Counted from the stretch's first letter, positions 1 to 8,572 are shown. The stretch: DNA of 16,956 bases from Ignatzschineria sp. (GCA_030150405.1 JASLFU010000011.1:1-16956), one strand, 5' to 3'. Numbers and translations: made by a program. Notes: generated by a model from the sequence alone, not told the origin.

Positions 1-1
1 A

Positions 2-1957
2 TCTTTAGGCGCAATCTCTCTTGCAGGGCGTGAGAAGCTCGATAACCTTATCTTCGTCATTAACTGTAACTTACAGCGCTTAGATGGCCCTGTTCGTGGA
101 AATGGCAAGATCATCCAAGAGCTTGAGTCTGGCTTCCGTGGAAATGGCTGGAATGTGATTAAGCTTATCTGGGGGAATGGCTGGGATTCACTTTTAGCGC
201 AAGATCACGATGGAATTCTCCGCAAACGGATGATGGAGTGTGTAGATGGAGATTATCAGACTTACAAATCCCGTGATGGTGCATATGTTCGTGAGCATTT
301 CTTCAATACCCCTGAACTAAAAGAGATGGTGGCGCACCTTTCAGATAATGATATCTGGCGCTTAAACCGTGGCGGACATGATGAGAATAAGGTCTATGCT
401 GCGTATGATGCCGCTACAAAGTCGGAAGGGAAACCCACGGTTATTTTAGTGAAAACCATTAAGGGGTATGGAATGGGGCAAGATGGTGAAGCGCAAAACG
501 TAGCTCACCAGCAGAAATCGATCAGCCTCGATTCTCTTCGCCGTTTCCGTGACCGCTTTGAAGTGCCGATTTCAGATGAAGATCTTGAGGCATTGAACTT
601 TATTCGTCCCCCAGAGGGTTCACCAGAATTGGAATATCTTCGTGAGCGTCGTCGTGCGTTAGGGGGCTATGTCCCGACTCGTCGTTCAAAAGCGGATATT
701 GAGCTTAAAGTGCCAGAGCTCTCTACCTTTAGTAAACAGCTTGAAGCGACAGCAGAAGGCCGTGAAATCTCTACAACGATGAGCTTTGTGCGCATCTTAA
801 ATACACTTGTGCGTGATAAAGAGATCGGCAATCGGATCGTCCCTATTTTAGTGGATGAATCCCGTACCTTTGGAATGGAAGGGATGTTCCGTCAATTAGG
901 CATCTGGTCACAAGCAGGGCAGCAATATACGCCGCAAGATGCGGGACAATTGATGTTCTATAAAGAGACAAAAGATGGACAGATCCTCCAAGAGGGGATT
1001 AATGAGGCGGGGGGAATCAGCTCGTGGATCGCAGCAGGTACTGCTTACTCAACCTCTAATGTCCCGATGATCCCCTTCTTTGTCTGTTACTCCATGTTCC
1101 AACTTCAGCGCACCTTTGACTTAGTCTGGGCGGCGGCAGATCAGCGCACACGCGGATTCCTCATGGGAGGAACGGCAGGAAGAACCACCCTAAATGGGGA
1201 AGGGCTTCAGCATGAAGATGGCCATAGCCACGTTTTAGCTTCGCTTATCCCTAACTGTATGCCATATGATCCGGCCCTTCAGTTTGAGTTAGCGGTGATT
1301 ATGCAAGATGGTCTTCGCCGTATGGTGGAAGAGCAGGAAGATATCTTCTACTACATTACCATTATGAATGAGAACTACGCGCACCCCGAGATGCCAGAAG
1401 GTGTTGAGGAAGATATTCTTAAAGGGATCTATCTCCTTAAAAAAGGGGAAGAGGGCAAAAATCCTCGTGTACGCCTTTTAGGTGCCGGTACTATCTTGCA
1501 AGAAGTGTTAGAGGCGGCCACGCTGCTTAAAGAGGATTGGGGTGTAGATAGTGATATCTATAGCTGCCCAAGTTTCGCACTGCTTGCTCGTGATTTCCAT
1601 GAGTGTGAGCGTCAAGCACTCTTCAATCCAGAAGAGGAGGCGCCGGAATCTTTCGTGGGGCAGATGTTAAATGGTTCAGATGATCCTGTAATCGTCTCTA
1701 CCGACTATGTACGGATGCTTGCTGAGCAGATTCGCCCAGCAATTAAAGCGCCTTATCGCGTTTTAGGAACCGATGGTTTTGGTCGCTCCGATACCCGTGC
1801 ACAGCTCCGTAAATTCTTTGAAGTGGATCGTTACTATGTCACCATCGCAGCGCTTAAAGAGCTTGCAGATGCTGGCAAGATTAAACACTCAGTGGTCACG
1901 GATGCGATTCAGAAGTACAACATCGATGTGAATAAACCTAACCCTCTTTTAGTGTAG
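2..1957 (+). CDS. aceE: Pyruvate dehydrogenase E1 component, homodimeric type (C-terminal 651 residues; 5' end outside window)
   Basis: This subunit decarboxylates pyruvate with thiamine diphosphate and reductively acetylates the lipoyl groups of E2, the entry step to acetyl-CoA. The reading frame is open from base 2 and its first residues already align with AceE, so the gene enters from upstream. About 235 residues are missing compared with the 887-residue E. coli protein. Visible landmarks are the NCN end of the thiamine diphosphate motif (fragment residues 21-23; the GDG half lies outside), the RGNGKII loop, GGHD, the IKGYGMG segment followed by the active-site loop His (fragment residue 169, AHQQK), ARTFGMEG-like SRTFGMEG, QEGINE, and GLQHEDGHSH. 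The C-terminus ends NIDVNKPNPLLV, as expected for the family. It is the first visible gene of aceE-aceF-lpdA. The GTG at 155 is internal and not a start. Confidence 0.97.
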   Translation, partial: SLGAISLAGREKLDNLIFVINCNLQRLDGPVRGNGKIIQELESGFRGNGWNVIKLIWGNGWDSLLAQDHDGILRKRMMECVDGDYQTYKSRDGAYVREHFFNTPELKEMVAHLSDNDIWRLNRGGHDENKVYAAYDAATKSEGKPTVILVKTIKGYGMGQDGEAQNVAHQQKSISLDSLRRFRDRFEVPISDEDLEALNFIRPPEGSPELEYLRERRRALGGYVPTRRSKADIELKVPELSTFSKQLEATAEGREISTTMSFVRILNTLVRDKEIGNRIVPILVDESRTFGMEGMFRQLGIWSQAGQQYTPQDAGQLMFYKETKDGQILQEGINEAGGISSWIAAGTAYSTSNVPMIPFFVCYSMFQLQRTFDLVWAAADQRTRGFLMGGTAGRTTLNGEGLQHEDGHSHVLASLIPNCMPYDPALQFELAVIMQDGLRRMVEEQEDIFYYITIMNENYAHPEMPEGVEEDILKGIYLLKKGEEGKNPRVRLLGAGTILQEVLEAATLLKEDWGVDSDIYSCPSFALLARDFHECERQALFNPEEEAPESFVGQMLNGSDDPVIVSTDYVRMLAEQIRPAIKAPYRVLGTDGFGRSDTRAQLRKFFEVDRYYVTIAALKELADAGKIKHSVVTDAIQKYNIDVNKPNPLLV

Positions 1958-1961
1958 AGAT

Positions 1962-1988
1962 GGAGTGCCCCGTTCAAATGGGGCTTCC
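1962..1988 (+). promoter_or_regulatory. RNA hairpin in the aceE-aceF gap
   Basis: Just after the aceE stop, GCCCC (1967-1971) pairs with GGGGC (1980-1984) around an 8-nt loop. The stem extends outward through GGAG/TTCC with one bulged T. It is followed by TATTA rather than a T run, so it is a poor intrinsic terminator. It may protect or separate the aceE part of the transcript. Function is inferred. Confidence 0.5.
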
Positions 1989-2108
1989 TATTACATTAAA
2001 GAGAGCAGAGAAATTTTGATGCGTTTTTTATCAACAGTAGCGTATAGCGGCTCAAGACGGCGCATCTACCGGTTTATGAAAATTACACGAAACAAAAGGA
2101 TAAAAACT

Positions 2109-3722
2109 ATGGCAAAAATTGATTTACATGTGCCAGATATTGGGAATTTTGATGCAGTAGATGTCATTGAAATTCCGGTGAGTGTCGGCGATGTTGTGGC
2201 AGTGGATGACACACTTATGACGCTCGAATCAGATAAAGCTTCGATGGATGTTCCGGCAGAAAAGGCGGGAACGATTACGGAGATTTTAGTCTCTGTAGGG
2301 GACTCTGTAAAAACAGGGGACCTTATTATTCGGCTTGAAGAAGGGGGAGAAGCTCCTGCAGAAGAGAAGCCAGTGGCAGAAGCGCAACCTGTAGCCACCG
2401 GGGGTGGAGATATTGCAGAGATCCGCATTCCTGCTGTGGGTAACTCCGAAGAGCTCGATGTTATCGAAGTACAGGTCAAAGTAGGGGATGTAGTGGCGCT
2501 AGAGGATACCTTAGCGACGCTTGAATCGGACAAGGCTTCGATGGATGTTCCTGCAGATAAAGCCGGCACCGTGACTGAAGTTTCGATTGCGGTGGGTGAC
2601 AAGGTTAAAGAGGGTGATCTTGTGGTGAAGCTCCAAGTGGGTGGCGAGCAAGAAGCTCCAAAAGCTGCAGAGCAGGTTGCCGAAGAAACGCCTCATAAAA
2701 CTGATCAAAAAGGGGATAGTGATGCCGCTCCTGGAGCTGAGCTTAAAGCTCCCCATGCCGGTGATCAGATCCCTGAAGCGCCTCTTTCAAAAGATGTGGA
2801 GCTCGATTTTACCGGGGCTCATGCCTCGCCTTCCGTACGTGCATTTGCCCGTGAACTGGGGGCGAATCTCAATGAGATTACAGGGACCGGGCGTAAAGAG
2901 CGTATTCTTCGCGAAGATGTTGTGAAATATGTGAAGAGCGTTCTTTCAGGGGGGAGAGAAGTTGCAGCGAAGAGCGGTAGTGGCGTTGGTTTAGATCTTC
3001 TGCCATGGCCGAAGGTGGATTTTGCTAAATTTGGCGAAGTTGAAGAGAAGCCTTTAAGCCGAATTCAGAAGATCTCTGGTGCAAACTTAGCGCGTAACTG
3101 GGCGATGATCCCCCATGTAGCGCAATTTGATGAGGCGGATATTACTGATCTAGAGGCGCTCCGTAAGCAACTCAATAAAGAGTATGAAAAAGAGGGTGCT
3201 CGGGTGACGATTCTCGCATTCCTCTTTAAAGCAGTGACAAAAGCGCTCCAGAAATTCCCTGAGTTTAATAGCTCGTTAGAGGGGGAGAATCTTATTCTTA
3301 AGAAGTATTATCACATCGGATTTGCGGCGGATACCCCTAATGGGTTAGTCGTACCGGTGATCCGTGATGTTGATAAGAAAGGGGTGATTGAGATCGCAGC
3401 AGAGATGCGTGAGCTTGCGGGGCTTGCCCGAGAAGGAAAGCTAAAGCCCGATCAGATGCAGGGCGGAACCTTCACCATCTCATCGCTCGGGGGCATTGGA
3501 GGGACGAACTTTATCCCCATTATCAATGCGCCCGAGGTTGCGATTTTAGGCGTTGCACGTAATCAGACAAAGCCTGTCTGGAATGGTAAAGAGTTTGAGC
3601 CTCGCTTAACGTTGCCTCTTAGCCTCTCGTATGATCACCGTGTGATTGATGGTGCTTTAGGGGCGCGCTTTATCGTCTATCTGAATGAGTTATTATCCGA
3701 TATGCGCCGCATGATTATTTAG
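2109..3722 (+). CDS. aceF: Dihydrolipoamide acetyltransferase (E2) of pyruvate dehydrogenase, two lipoyl domains
   Basis: This is the structural core of the pyruvate dehydrogenase complex. It moves acetyl groups from E1 to CoA on swinging lipoyl arms. The protein is 537 residues: lipoyl domain 1 (about 1-76, lipoylated Lys43 in ESDKASMDV), lipoyl domain 2 (about 102-176, Lys142), an acidic Ala/Pro/Glu-rich linker, a peripheral-subunit-binding domain (about 238-276, starting SPSVRAFAREL), and the catalytic domain (about 310-537) with active-site DHRVIDG (His510, Asp514). E. coli AceF has three lipoyl domains; here there are two, with another on LpdA. The start at 2109 is chosen because MAKIDLHVPD is the true start of the lipoyl domain and AAAGGA (2095-2100) lies 8 nt upstream. 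The frame stays open back to 1965, but that 48-codon extension resembles nothing. The gap from aceE is 151 nt, to lpdA 9 nt. Confidence 0.97.
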   Translation: MAKIDLHVPDIGNFDAVDVIEIPVSVGDVVAVDDTLMTLESDKASMDVPAEKAGTITEILVSVGDSVKTGDLIIRLEEGGEAPAEEKPVAEAQPVATGGGDIAEIRIPAVGNSEELDVIEVQVKVGDVVALEDTLATLESDKASMDVPADKAGTVTEVSIAVGDKVKEGDLVVKLQVGGEQEAPKAAEQVAEETPHKTDQKGDSDAAPGAELKAPHAGDQIPEAPLSKDVELDFTGAHASPSVRAFARELGANLNEITGTGRKERILREDVVKYVKSVLSGGREVAAKSGSGVGLDLLPWPKVDFAKFGEVEEKPLSRIQKISGANLARNWAMIPHVAQFDEADITDLEALRKQLNKEYEKEGARVTILAFLFKAVTKALQKFPEFNSSLEGENLILKKYYHIGFAADTPNGLVVPVIRDVDKKGVIEIAAEMRELAGLAREGKLKPDQMQGGTFTISSLGGIGGTNFIPIINAPEVAILGVARNQTKPVWNGKEFEPRLTLPLSLSYDHRVIDGALGARFIVYLNELLSDMRRMII

Positions 3723-3956
3723 GAGGAAAAGATGGCTATAGATTTAAAATTACCCGATATCGGCAATTTCGATTCGGTGGATGTCATCGAAATCCCCGTC
3801 TCTGTGGGCGATTATGTGGAGATTGATGATACCCTTTTAACCTTAGAATCCGATAAAGCCTCAATGGATGTTCCCGCAGAGCAAGCGGGAACGATCACAG
3901 AGATTCTTGTCTCTGTAGGGGATTCCGTTAAAGAGGGGGATCTCTTTGCTCGTATA
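2109..3956 (+). repeat. Three homologous lipoyl-domain coding segments (2109-2336, 2412-2636, 3732-3956)
   Basis: Each segment encodes a domain with the shared core TLESDKASMDVPA around the lipoyl-lysine. By hand alignment, AceF domain 1 and the LpdA domain agree at about 62 of 75 positions. AceF domains 1 and 2 agree at roughly 60 percent. The first and third copies also keep long runs of near-identical nucleotides, for example both contain TCTCTGTAGGGGA. This is an in-operon protein-domain repeat, not a mobile element. Confidence 0.85.
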
Positions 3957-5507
3957 GAGCCAGCTACTGTAGCTGCTGCCGGCGAGTCGAGTGATGCTCC
4001 CCGTTTAGAGGTTGAAAAAGAGAGCGCGGAGGCTACAAAAGCGCCCAAAGCAGCAGAAGAGAAGGGTGCGGTTTCAGCAGCTATGAGCACAGTTGTCGAT
4101 CCTGATTGTGACGTTGTGGTCATCGGGGGTGGCCCAGGGGGATATTCAGCGGCTTTTAGAGCAGCAGACCTTGGGCTTAAAGTGATGCTGGTGGAGCGTT
4201 ATCCTACGATCGGAGGCGTCTGTTTAAATGTGGGTTGTATCCCTTCAAAGGCGCTTCTTAATGTTGCGGGTGTAATGGATACGGCGAAATCTTTTGCGGA
4301 TTTAGGCGTCACCTTTGAGGCGCCCAAAGTGGATCTTGATAAACTTCGAAGCTTTAAAGATTCTGTGATCGGAAAGCTCACCGGCGGTTTAGCGGGCATG
4401 GCGAAGATGCGCAATGTAGAGGTGGTTCAGGGTTTTGCAAAGTTTGAAAACGATCACCACCTAAATGTTGAGCTCGAAGGAGGCGGGAATCGCACAATTC
4501 GTTTTAATAAAGCGATTATCGCGGCGGGCTCGAGTGCGGTTAAACTTCCCTTTATGCCGGAAGATCCCCGTATTATCGATTCTACAGGGGCGCTAGAACT
4601 TACGGATATCCCTAAAAAGATGTTAGTCATTGGTGGAGGGATTATTGGTCTTGAGATGGCAACCGTCTACTCAAGCCTAGGCACAGAGATCACCATTGCA
4701 GAGTTTGCGGAAGGTTTAGTCCCCGGAGCAGATCGTGATTTAGTTAAAGTGTTTGAAAAACATAACAAGGATCGCTTCCATAAAGTGATGCTTAAAACGG
4801 GCGTAACAGCGGCAGAGGCAACGGCGGAAGGAATTAAAGTGAGTTTTGAAGGGGAAAATGCCCCAGAAGGCGATCTCCTTTTCGATAAGGTGCTCGTAGC
4901 TGTAGGGCGCACACCTAATGGTGGATGGCTCGATGCAGGTAAGGCGGGCGTCTTAGTTGATGAGCGTGGATTTATTCCGGTAGATCGTCAAATGCGCACC
5001 AATGTTCCCCATATTTTTGCCATTGGTGATATTGTTGGTCAGCCGATGCTTGCGCATAAAGCGGTGCATGAAGGGCACGTTGCCGCGGAAGTTTGTGCCG
5101 GTGAAAAACGATTCTTCGATGCACGTCTGATTCCCTCTGTAGCTTATACAGACCCTGAAATTGCGTGGGCTGGTCTTACGGAAACAGAAGCGAAAGCGAA
5201 GGGTGTGAAGTATGAGGTCTCGGTATTCCCGTGGGCGGCGAGCGGTAAAGCGATTGCGAATAATCGTGATGAGGGCTTTACTAAGCTACTTTACGATCCT
5301 GAAAGTAAGATTATTCTCGGGGGCGGAATTGTAGGCACACACGCTGGTGACTTAATCGGCGAAATTGCCCTTGCGGTGGAGATGGGGGCAGATAATATCG
5401 ATCTTGCGCATACTATTCACCCGCATCCAACCTTGATCGAATCTGTGGGAATGGCGGCAGGTAACATCACCGGCGCTTGTACCGATTTACCGCCTAAACG
5501 TAAATAA
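3732..5507 (+). CDS. lpdA: Dihydrolipoamide dehydrogenase (E3) with an N-terminal lipoyl domain
   Basis: This flavoenzyme reoxidises dihydrolipoamide with NAD+. It is 591 residues, about 115 longer than the plain 474-residue E. coli Lpd because of a fused N-terminal lipoyl domain (about 1-76, lipoyl Lys42). An Ala/Glu/Lys-rich linker (about 78-118) follows. The E3 body then has the FAD-binding GGGPGG (132-137), the redox pair Cys164/Cys169 in GGVCLNVGCIPSK, a second Rossmann motif GGGIIG (301-306) for NAD, and the catalytic His565/Glu570 near the C-terminus (HPHPTLIES). The ribosome-binding site TAGGAGG overlaps the aceF stop, and the start follows 9 nt after that stop, so the two genes are translationally close. 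The architecture matches the lipoyl-E3 known from Neisseria (P64k) and Ralstonia PdhL. A terminator follows. Confidence 0.97.
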   Translation: MAIDLKLPDIGNFDSVDVIEIPVSVGDYVEIDDTLLTLESDKASMDVPAEQAGTITEILVSVGDSVKEGDLFARIEPATVAAAGESSDAPRLEVEKESAEATKAPKAAEEKGAVSAAMSTVVDPDCDVVVIGGGPGGYSAAFRAADLGLKVMLVERYPTIGGVCLNVGCIPSKALLNVAGVMDTAKSFADLGVTFEAPKVDLDKLRSFKDSVIGKLTGGLAGMAKMRNVEVVQGFAKFENDHHLNVELEGGGNRTIRFNKAIIAAGSSAVKLPFMPEDPRIIDSTGALELTDIPKKMLVIGGGIIGLEMATVYSSLGTEITIAEFAEGLVPGADRDLVKVFEKHNKDRFHKVMLKTGVTAAEATAEGIKVSFEGENAPEGDLLFDKVLVAVGRTPNGGWLDAGKAGVLVDERGFIPVDRQMRTNVPHIFAIGDIVGQPMLAHKAVHEGHVAAEVCAGEKRFFDARLIPSVAYTDPEIAWAGLTETEAKAKGVKYEVSVFPWAASGKAIANNRDEGFTKLLYDPESKIILGGGIVGTHAGDLIGEIALAVEMGADNIDLAHTIHPHPTLIESVGMAAGNITGACTDLPPKRK

Positions 5508-5533
5508 CAGATCGGTAAGTTATAAAATAGAGC

Positions 5534-5547
5534 GGGAGAGATCTCCC
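5534..5547 (+). other. Small hairpin before the lpdA terminator
   Basis: GGGAGA and TCTCCC face each other across a 2-nt centre, 26 nt after the lpdA stop. There is no T run after it. It may act as a 3'-end stabiliser ahead of the true terminator. Confidence 0.35.
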
Positions 5548-5556
5548 TAGAAATAG

Positions 5557-5589
5557 AACCCACCTCTTTAAGTAGAGCGTGGGTTTTTT
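5557..5589 (+). terminator. Intrinsic terminator of the aceE-aceF-lpdA operon
   Basis: AACCCAC (5557-5563) pairs with GTGGGTT (5579-5585), with an inner CTCT/AGAG stem and one bulged C. The stem runs straight into six T (5584-5589). It lies 49 nt after the lpdA stop. Confidence 0.88.
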
Positions 5590-5654
5590 GTTAAGGAATA
5601 AAAGATTCATTTTAAAATCATGTAAAATAACCCCTCATTTTGTAGGAGAGCGCC

Positions 5655-6674
5655 GTGATCAATATTGAAAATGCAGAGTTAGAGAAAATCATCATTCATT
5701 ATGTGGGCAATAAGAGCCGGGAAGAGGGGTGCCAATTTTCAGAAAGTGTGGCAACTCCTAGTGCGAGGCTAAAACAGCTTCTGTTACAACATTATCTGCT
5801 TCCCTTATCGGAGGCGAAAAGTCCTTCGATCTTTTTTCATGAATCAGATCTTGGGCTCAATGCTATGGCGCAATTTTCCCGGGCAATCTTCAATACACCT
5901 GCAGAGTTTGAGAAAATTTCTGAGCAAATTGCTAAGCATCTCTATTCTGTGCTGGAGCACCCAAATATTGTGGGAGGCGAGTTTATGGTGATGCTCTTTT
6001 CGGGGCTGAAGATTAAGGGGCAAGAGAGCCAGGCTTTAGCGGTTTTAAAGGTGGAAGGCAAGGCTAGTTTTTTAGATATTCATAATGAAAATGGCACGCT
6101 AGAGTTAGTGGATAAAGAGGGGATTGCACTTTCGGAGATTCAGAAAGGGGCGCTGATTTTTGAGGCGGAAAACTGTGTACTTGCAATTGATATCTTTAAG
6201 AAGCATACAAAATATTGGCTCGATGATTTTCTGAAAATTCAGCCGATGCAGACAGAAGAAGCGACGCTTAAAGCGGGGCGTGATCTTCTTCGGGGAGTCA
6301 CGCAGAGAATCGCAAGCCCTGATGAGCATTTAGAATTTAATCATACTTTAGGGGATTATTTAGAGAGCCGAGAGGAGGTGCGTTTTGAGGATCTCGAGGC
6401 GCTAGCTCGCCCTTATGTTGCGCCTGAGGCCTATTCAGAACTCTACACAAAAGCGGAGGAGCGGGCGGGGTTTCCTATTCGACAAGATTACGCGATGCCT
6501 ACTTCGGAATTTCGTCAGGAAGCACGCAAAGTAATGCGAACGACCCGAATTGTTGAGGGGGTAAATTTAGTGGTATCGGATGAGGATACCTATCTCAATA
6601 AGATTGAGCTAGAAGAGCGGGAAGGCGGAGTTCGCGCGATTATTGAGTTTGATATTTATAAGGATGAGGAGTAA
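5655..6674 (+). CDS. Nucleoid-associated protein, 37-kDa (NA37/NdpA) family
   Basis: A 339-residue cytoplasmic protein with no signal peptide or membrane segment. The N-terminal half (ENAELEKIIIHYVGNKSREE, then FFHESDLGLN, KHLYSVLEHPNIVGGEF, ALAVLKVE, LIFEAENCVLAIDI, and KYWLDDFLKI near residue 190) follows the pattern of the nucleoid-associated NA37 family (E. coli YejK, 335 residues). To my memory it is closer to the versions common in Bacteroidetes than to YejK itself. Family members bind DNA and copurify with the nucleoid; their precise role is not settled. The C-terminal third is rich in Glu and Arg. The start follows GTAGGAGAG (5641-5649). The gene is monocistronic after the lpdA terminator and convergent with the Nudix gene, whose stop is only 9 nt away. 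Family call fairly sure; the symbol is withheld because orthology to yejK is doubtful. Confidence 0.75.
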   Translation: MINIENAELEKIIIHYVGNKSREEGCQFSESVATPSARLKQLLLQHYLLPLSEAKSPSIFFHESDLGLNAMAQFSRAIFNTPAEFEKISEQIAKHLYSVLEHPNIVGGEFMVMLFSGLKIKGQESQALAVLKVEGKASFLDIHNENGTLELVDKEGIALSEIQKGALIFEAENCVLAIDIFKKHTKYWLDDFLKIQPMQTEEATLKAGRDLLRGVTQRIASPDEHLEFNHTLGDYLESREEVRFEDLEALARPYVAPEAYSELYTKAEERAGFPIRQDYAMPTSEFRQEARKVMRTTRIVEGVNLVVSDEDTYLNKIELEEREGGVRAIIEFDIYKDEE

Positions 6675-6683
6675 GAATCTGGC

Positions 6684-7220
6684 TTACTTTGTAAGTAGGG
6701 AGAGGAGTTCGGAGATCATGATGCCCGTTAAGCCCCAGATGCGGTAATGCTCGTAATGAAAGCAGGGAGCGGGATGAATGGGGCAGGGGGAAGAGTTAAG
6801 AAAAAACTTTAAGGTTGGTGCAAAGATAGCAGCGACTTCGGCAGGATTCTTGCAGAGCTTAGCATCTGGCGTTACGAAGCCTACATAGGGTTTTACGGCA
6901 ATTTTATGGTGCGAAAAAACAGGGCTGAGCTCGCCAATAATTTCAATCTCTTCAGGGCAGATGCCTACCTCTTCTGATGTCTCTCTAAGCGCGGTCTCCT
7001 GTAGATCACCATCTTTTTCTTCATATATTCCACCAGGGAAGGCGACTTGCCCGCTATGGGTCTCCAGTTTTGAGGAGCGTTGCGTCAAGAGAAGGCGTGG
7101 AGAGGCCTCCCGAGTTATAAGAGCTAACACAGCCGCTTCATAGGGGAATTTGCCATAAGGGAAGGGGGCAGGCTTATGTTGTGAAAGGGCTGCTTGAATA
7201 ATAGATAGGGGAGTAGGCAT
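6684..7220 (-). CDS. nudL: Nudix hydrolase, CoA pyrophosphatase-like (NudL type)
   Basis: The 178-residue product carries the CoA-type Nudix signature: LLTQRSSKLETHSGQVAFPG and then the Nudix box GGIYEEKDGDLQETALRETSEEVGI-like segment. In that segment Arg-Glu and the Glu-Glu pair provide the Mg2+ ligands. The LxxHxGQVxFPGG part upstream of the box marks the CoA-diphosphatase (NudL, formerly UPF0035) subgroup; E. coli NudL is 192 residues. The expected reaction is cleavage of CoA or acyl-CoA to phosphopantetheine and 3',5'-ADP, a cofactor clean-up role. The start ATG (7218-7220 complement) has only a modest AGAGA ribosome-binding site. A plausible own promoter lies 40-67 nt upstream. The assignment to a Nudix hydrolase is firm; CoA as substrate is inferred from the motif. 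Confidence 0.9.
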   Translation of the reverse strand: MPTPLSIIQAALSQHKPAPFPYGKFPYEAAVLALITREASPRLLLTQRSSKLETHSGQVAFPGGIYEEKDGDLQETALRETSEEVGICPEEIEIIGELSPVFSHHKIAVKPYVGFVTPDAKLCKNPAEVAAIFAPTLKFFLNSSPCPIHPAPCFHYEHYRIWGLTGIMISELLSLLTK

Positions 7221-7259
7221 AGATCTCTGCTTGCTAAAAGTATCGAGGTTTATTGAGAT

Positions 7260-7287
7260 AGTATAGGCAATTTTAGAAGCTAGTGAA
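7260..7287 (-). promoter_or_regulatory. Candidate promoter of the Nudix gene
   Basis: Read on the minus strand, TTCACT (7282-7287) and TATACT (7260-7265) are separated by 16 nt and sit 40 nt before the start codon. The -10 box is 5/6 and the -35 is 4/6. No other good sigma-70 site is visible here. Confidence 0.45.
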
Positions 7288-7367
7288 GCTTTGAAGCGCT
7301 TTTTTGAATTTATAAAAAGGGCGCAGACCTCTCTTTTATAGTGCTCCGTTTAATATATAAGTGATCT

Positions 7368-7396
7368 GATAAAAGCCCTCATGATGAGGGCTTATC
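7368..7396 (-). terminator. Intrinsic terminator after obgE
   Basis: On the minus strand an AAGCCCTC/GAGGGCTT stem with a 5-nt loop runs into TTTTAT, about 50 nt after the obgE stop. It closes the rplU-rpmA-obgE unit. The plus-strand reading lacks a good T run. Confidence 0.75.
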
Positions 7397-7444
7397 TTTG
7401 TTAAAACTTTTCCGTAATAAATTTCCAGCTATCTGTGATTTAGC

Positions 7445-8572
7445 TTAACGCTCCTCATTCATAAGCTTGTAATACTCCTCTTCTGTAAGGAGTTTAGATT
7501 TTTCCCGTTCAAGAGCTTTTTTTGCAGAGGCATCGTATTCTGTTGTCTCTTCTGTGCGCTCTTTTTTAATCTCTTCCATAATGCGAAAACACATCGCTTT
7601 TGTATTAAGTTTGGCGATGGCGGAGATCGTAAAATAAGGCTCGGAAGAATCCCATTGAATAGCTTTAAGGAATGCTTCAATCTGCTCTTCGCGCTCCTCT
7701 TCGGGAATGAGGTCAATCTTATTCAGTACTAACCAGCGGCGTTTGTTATAGAGCTCTTCGCTATACTTTTTGAGCTCATTTAAAATGGTATGGTAATCCG
7801 CCACAGGATCTTGAGAGTCGCTCGCAGGGGAGAGATCGACAAGGTGAAGCATAACGGAGGTGCGGCTTAAGTGCTTTAAAAATTGATGGCCAAGCCCTAC
7901 ACCTTCCGAAGCTCCCTCAATAAGCCCGGGAATATCTGCCACCACGAAGCTATTTAGGGAGTCGATCTCAACAACACCTAAACTTGGGCTTAAAGTGGTA
8001 AAAGGGTAATCCGCAACTTTTGGCCGTGCGCCAGAGATTGCCCGTATTAACGTAGATTTCCCCGCATTGGGAAGCCCTAAAAGCCCAACGTCAGCCAATA
8101 CTTTGAGCTCTAAGCGCAACTCTCGGACATCGCCCTCAGTGCCGGGCTTAGATTGTCTTGGGGCGCGATTCGTAGAACTCTTGTAGCGGGTATTCCCAAG
8201 GCCGTGATACCCCCCTTGAGCCACCTTTACTACCTGCCCATCTTCTGTAAGGTCGGCGATAAACTCATTCGTCTCATCATCAAAAACCTGTGTGCCAAGC
8301 GGGACATCTAAATAGAGATCTTCCCCCGCCTTTCCTGTTCGGTTTGAGCCTTGTCCATCTTCCCCGCGTTCTGCTTTAAAGATGCGGGTATATCGGTAGG
8401 TCATAAGAGTGTTTAAACGCTTAGTTGCTTTTAGGAAGATGCTGCCGCCATCTCCGCCGTCGCCACCATCTGGCCCGCCAAATGGGATGAACTTTTCGCG
8501 GCGAAAACTTACGCAGCCATTTCCGCCGTCGCCGGCAATGACACGAATACGTGCTTCATCGATAAATTTCAT
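7445..8572 (-). CDS. obgE: Obg-family GTPase, ribosome-associated
   Basis: This essential GTPase binds the 50S subunit and is linked to ribosome maturation and the stringent response. The protein is 375 residues. The Gly-rich Obg fold (about 1-158) contains GGPDGGDGGDGG and the NRTGKAGED segment. The GTPase domain follows: G1 GLPNAGKST (166-174), switch I YPFTT (189-193), G3 DIPG (213-216), G4 NKID (284-287) and a G5-like ISA segment near 318. A charged Lys/Glu-rich C-terminal tail is present, as in the gammaproteobacterial forms. The start fits the invariant MKF N-terminus and has GGGGAT 7 nt upstream. It is the last gene of rplU-rpmA-obgE, separated from rpmA by 84 nt that contain a terminator-like hairpin and a perfect palindrome. 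Confidence 0.97.
   Translation of the reverse strand: MKFIDEARIRVIAGDGGNGCVSFRREKFIPFGGPDGGDGGDGGSIFLKATKRLNTLMTYRYTRIFKAERGEDGQGSNRTGKAGEDLYLDVPLGTQVFDDETNEFIADLTEDGQVVKVAQGGYHGLGNTRYKSSTNRAPRQSKPGTEGDVRELRLELKVLADVGLLGLPNAGKSTLIRAISGARPKVADYPFTTLSPSLGVVEIDSLNSFVVADIPGLIEGASEGVGLGHQFLKHLSRTSVMLHLVDLSPASDSQDPVADYHTILNELKKYSEELYNKRRWLVLNKIDLIPEEEREEQIEAFLKAIQWDSSEPYFTISAIAKLNTKAMCFRIMEEIKKERTEETTEYDASAKKALEREKSKLLTEEEYYKLMNEER

Noticed and set aside
1965..2108. 48-codon in-frame extension of aceF
   Set aside because: It resembles nothing, overlaps the hairpin region, and the start at 2109 has a good ribosome-binding site and the family N-terminus.
2066..2602. Long antisense reading frames opposite aceF and lpdA
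   Set aside because: They are low-complexity Ser/Thr/Pro-rich mirror frames of Ala/Glu/Val-rich coding sequence, with no ribosome-binding sites or family resemblance.
5600..5628. TAAAAT at 5623 as a promoter for the nucleoid-associated protein gene
   Set aside because: No acceptable -35 at the right distance, although some promoter must exist after the lpdA terminator.
6671..6695. Alternating GTAAG/CTTAC/GTAAG in the convergent gap
   Set aside because: Short 5-bp arms without T runs, partly made up of the two stop codons; no support for a bidirectional terminator.
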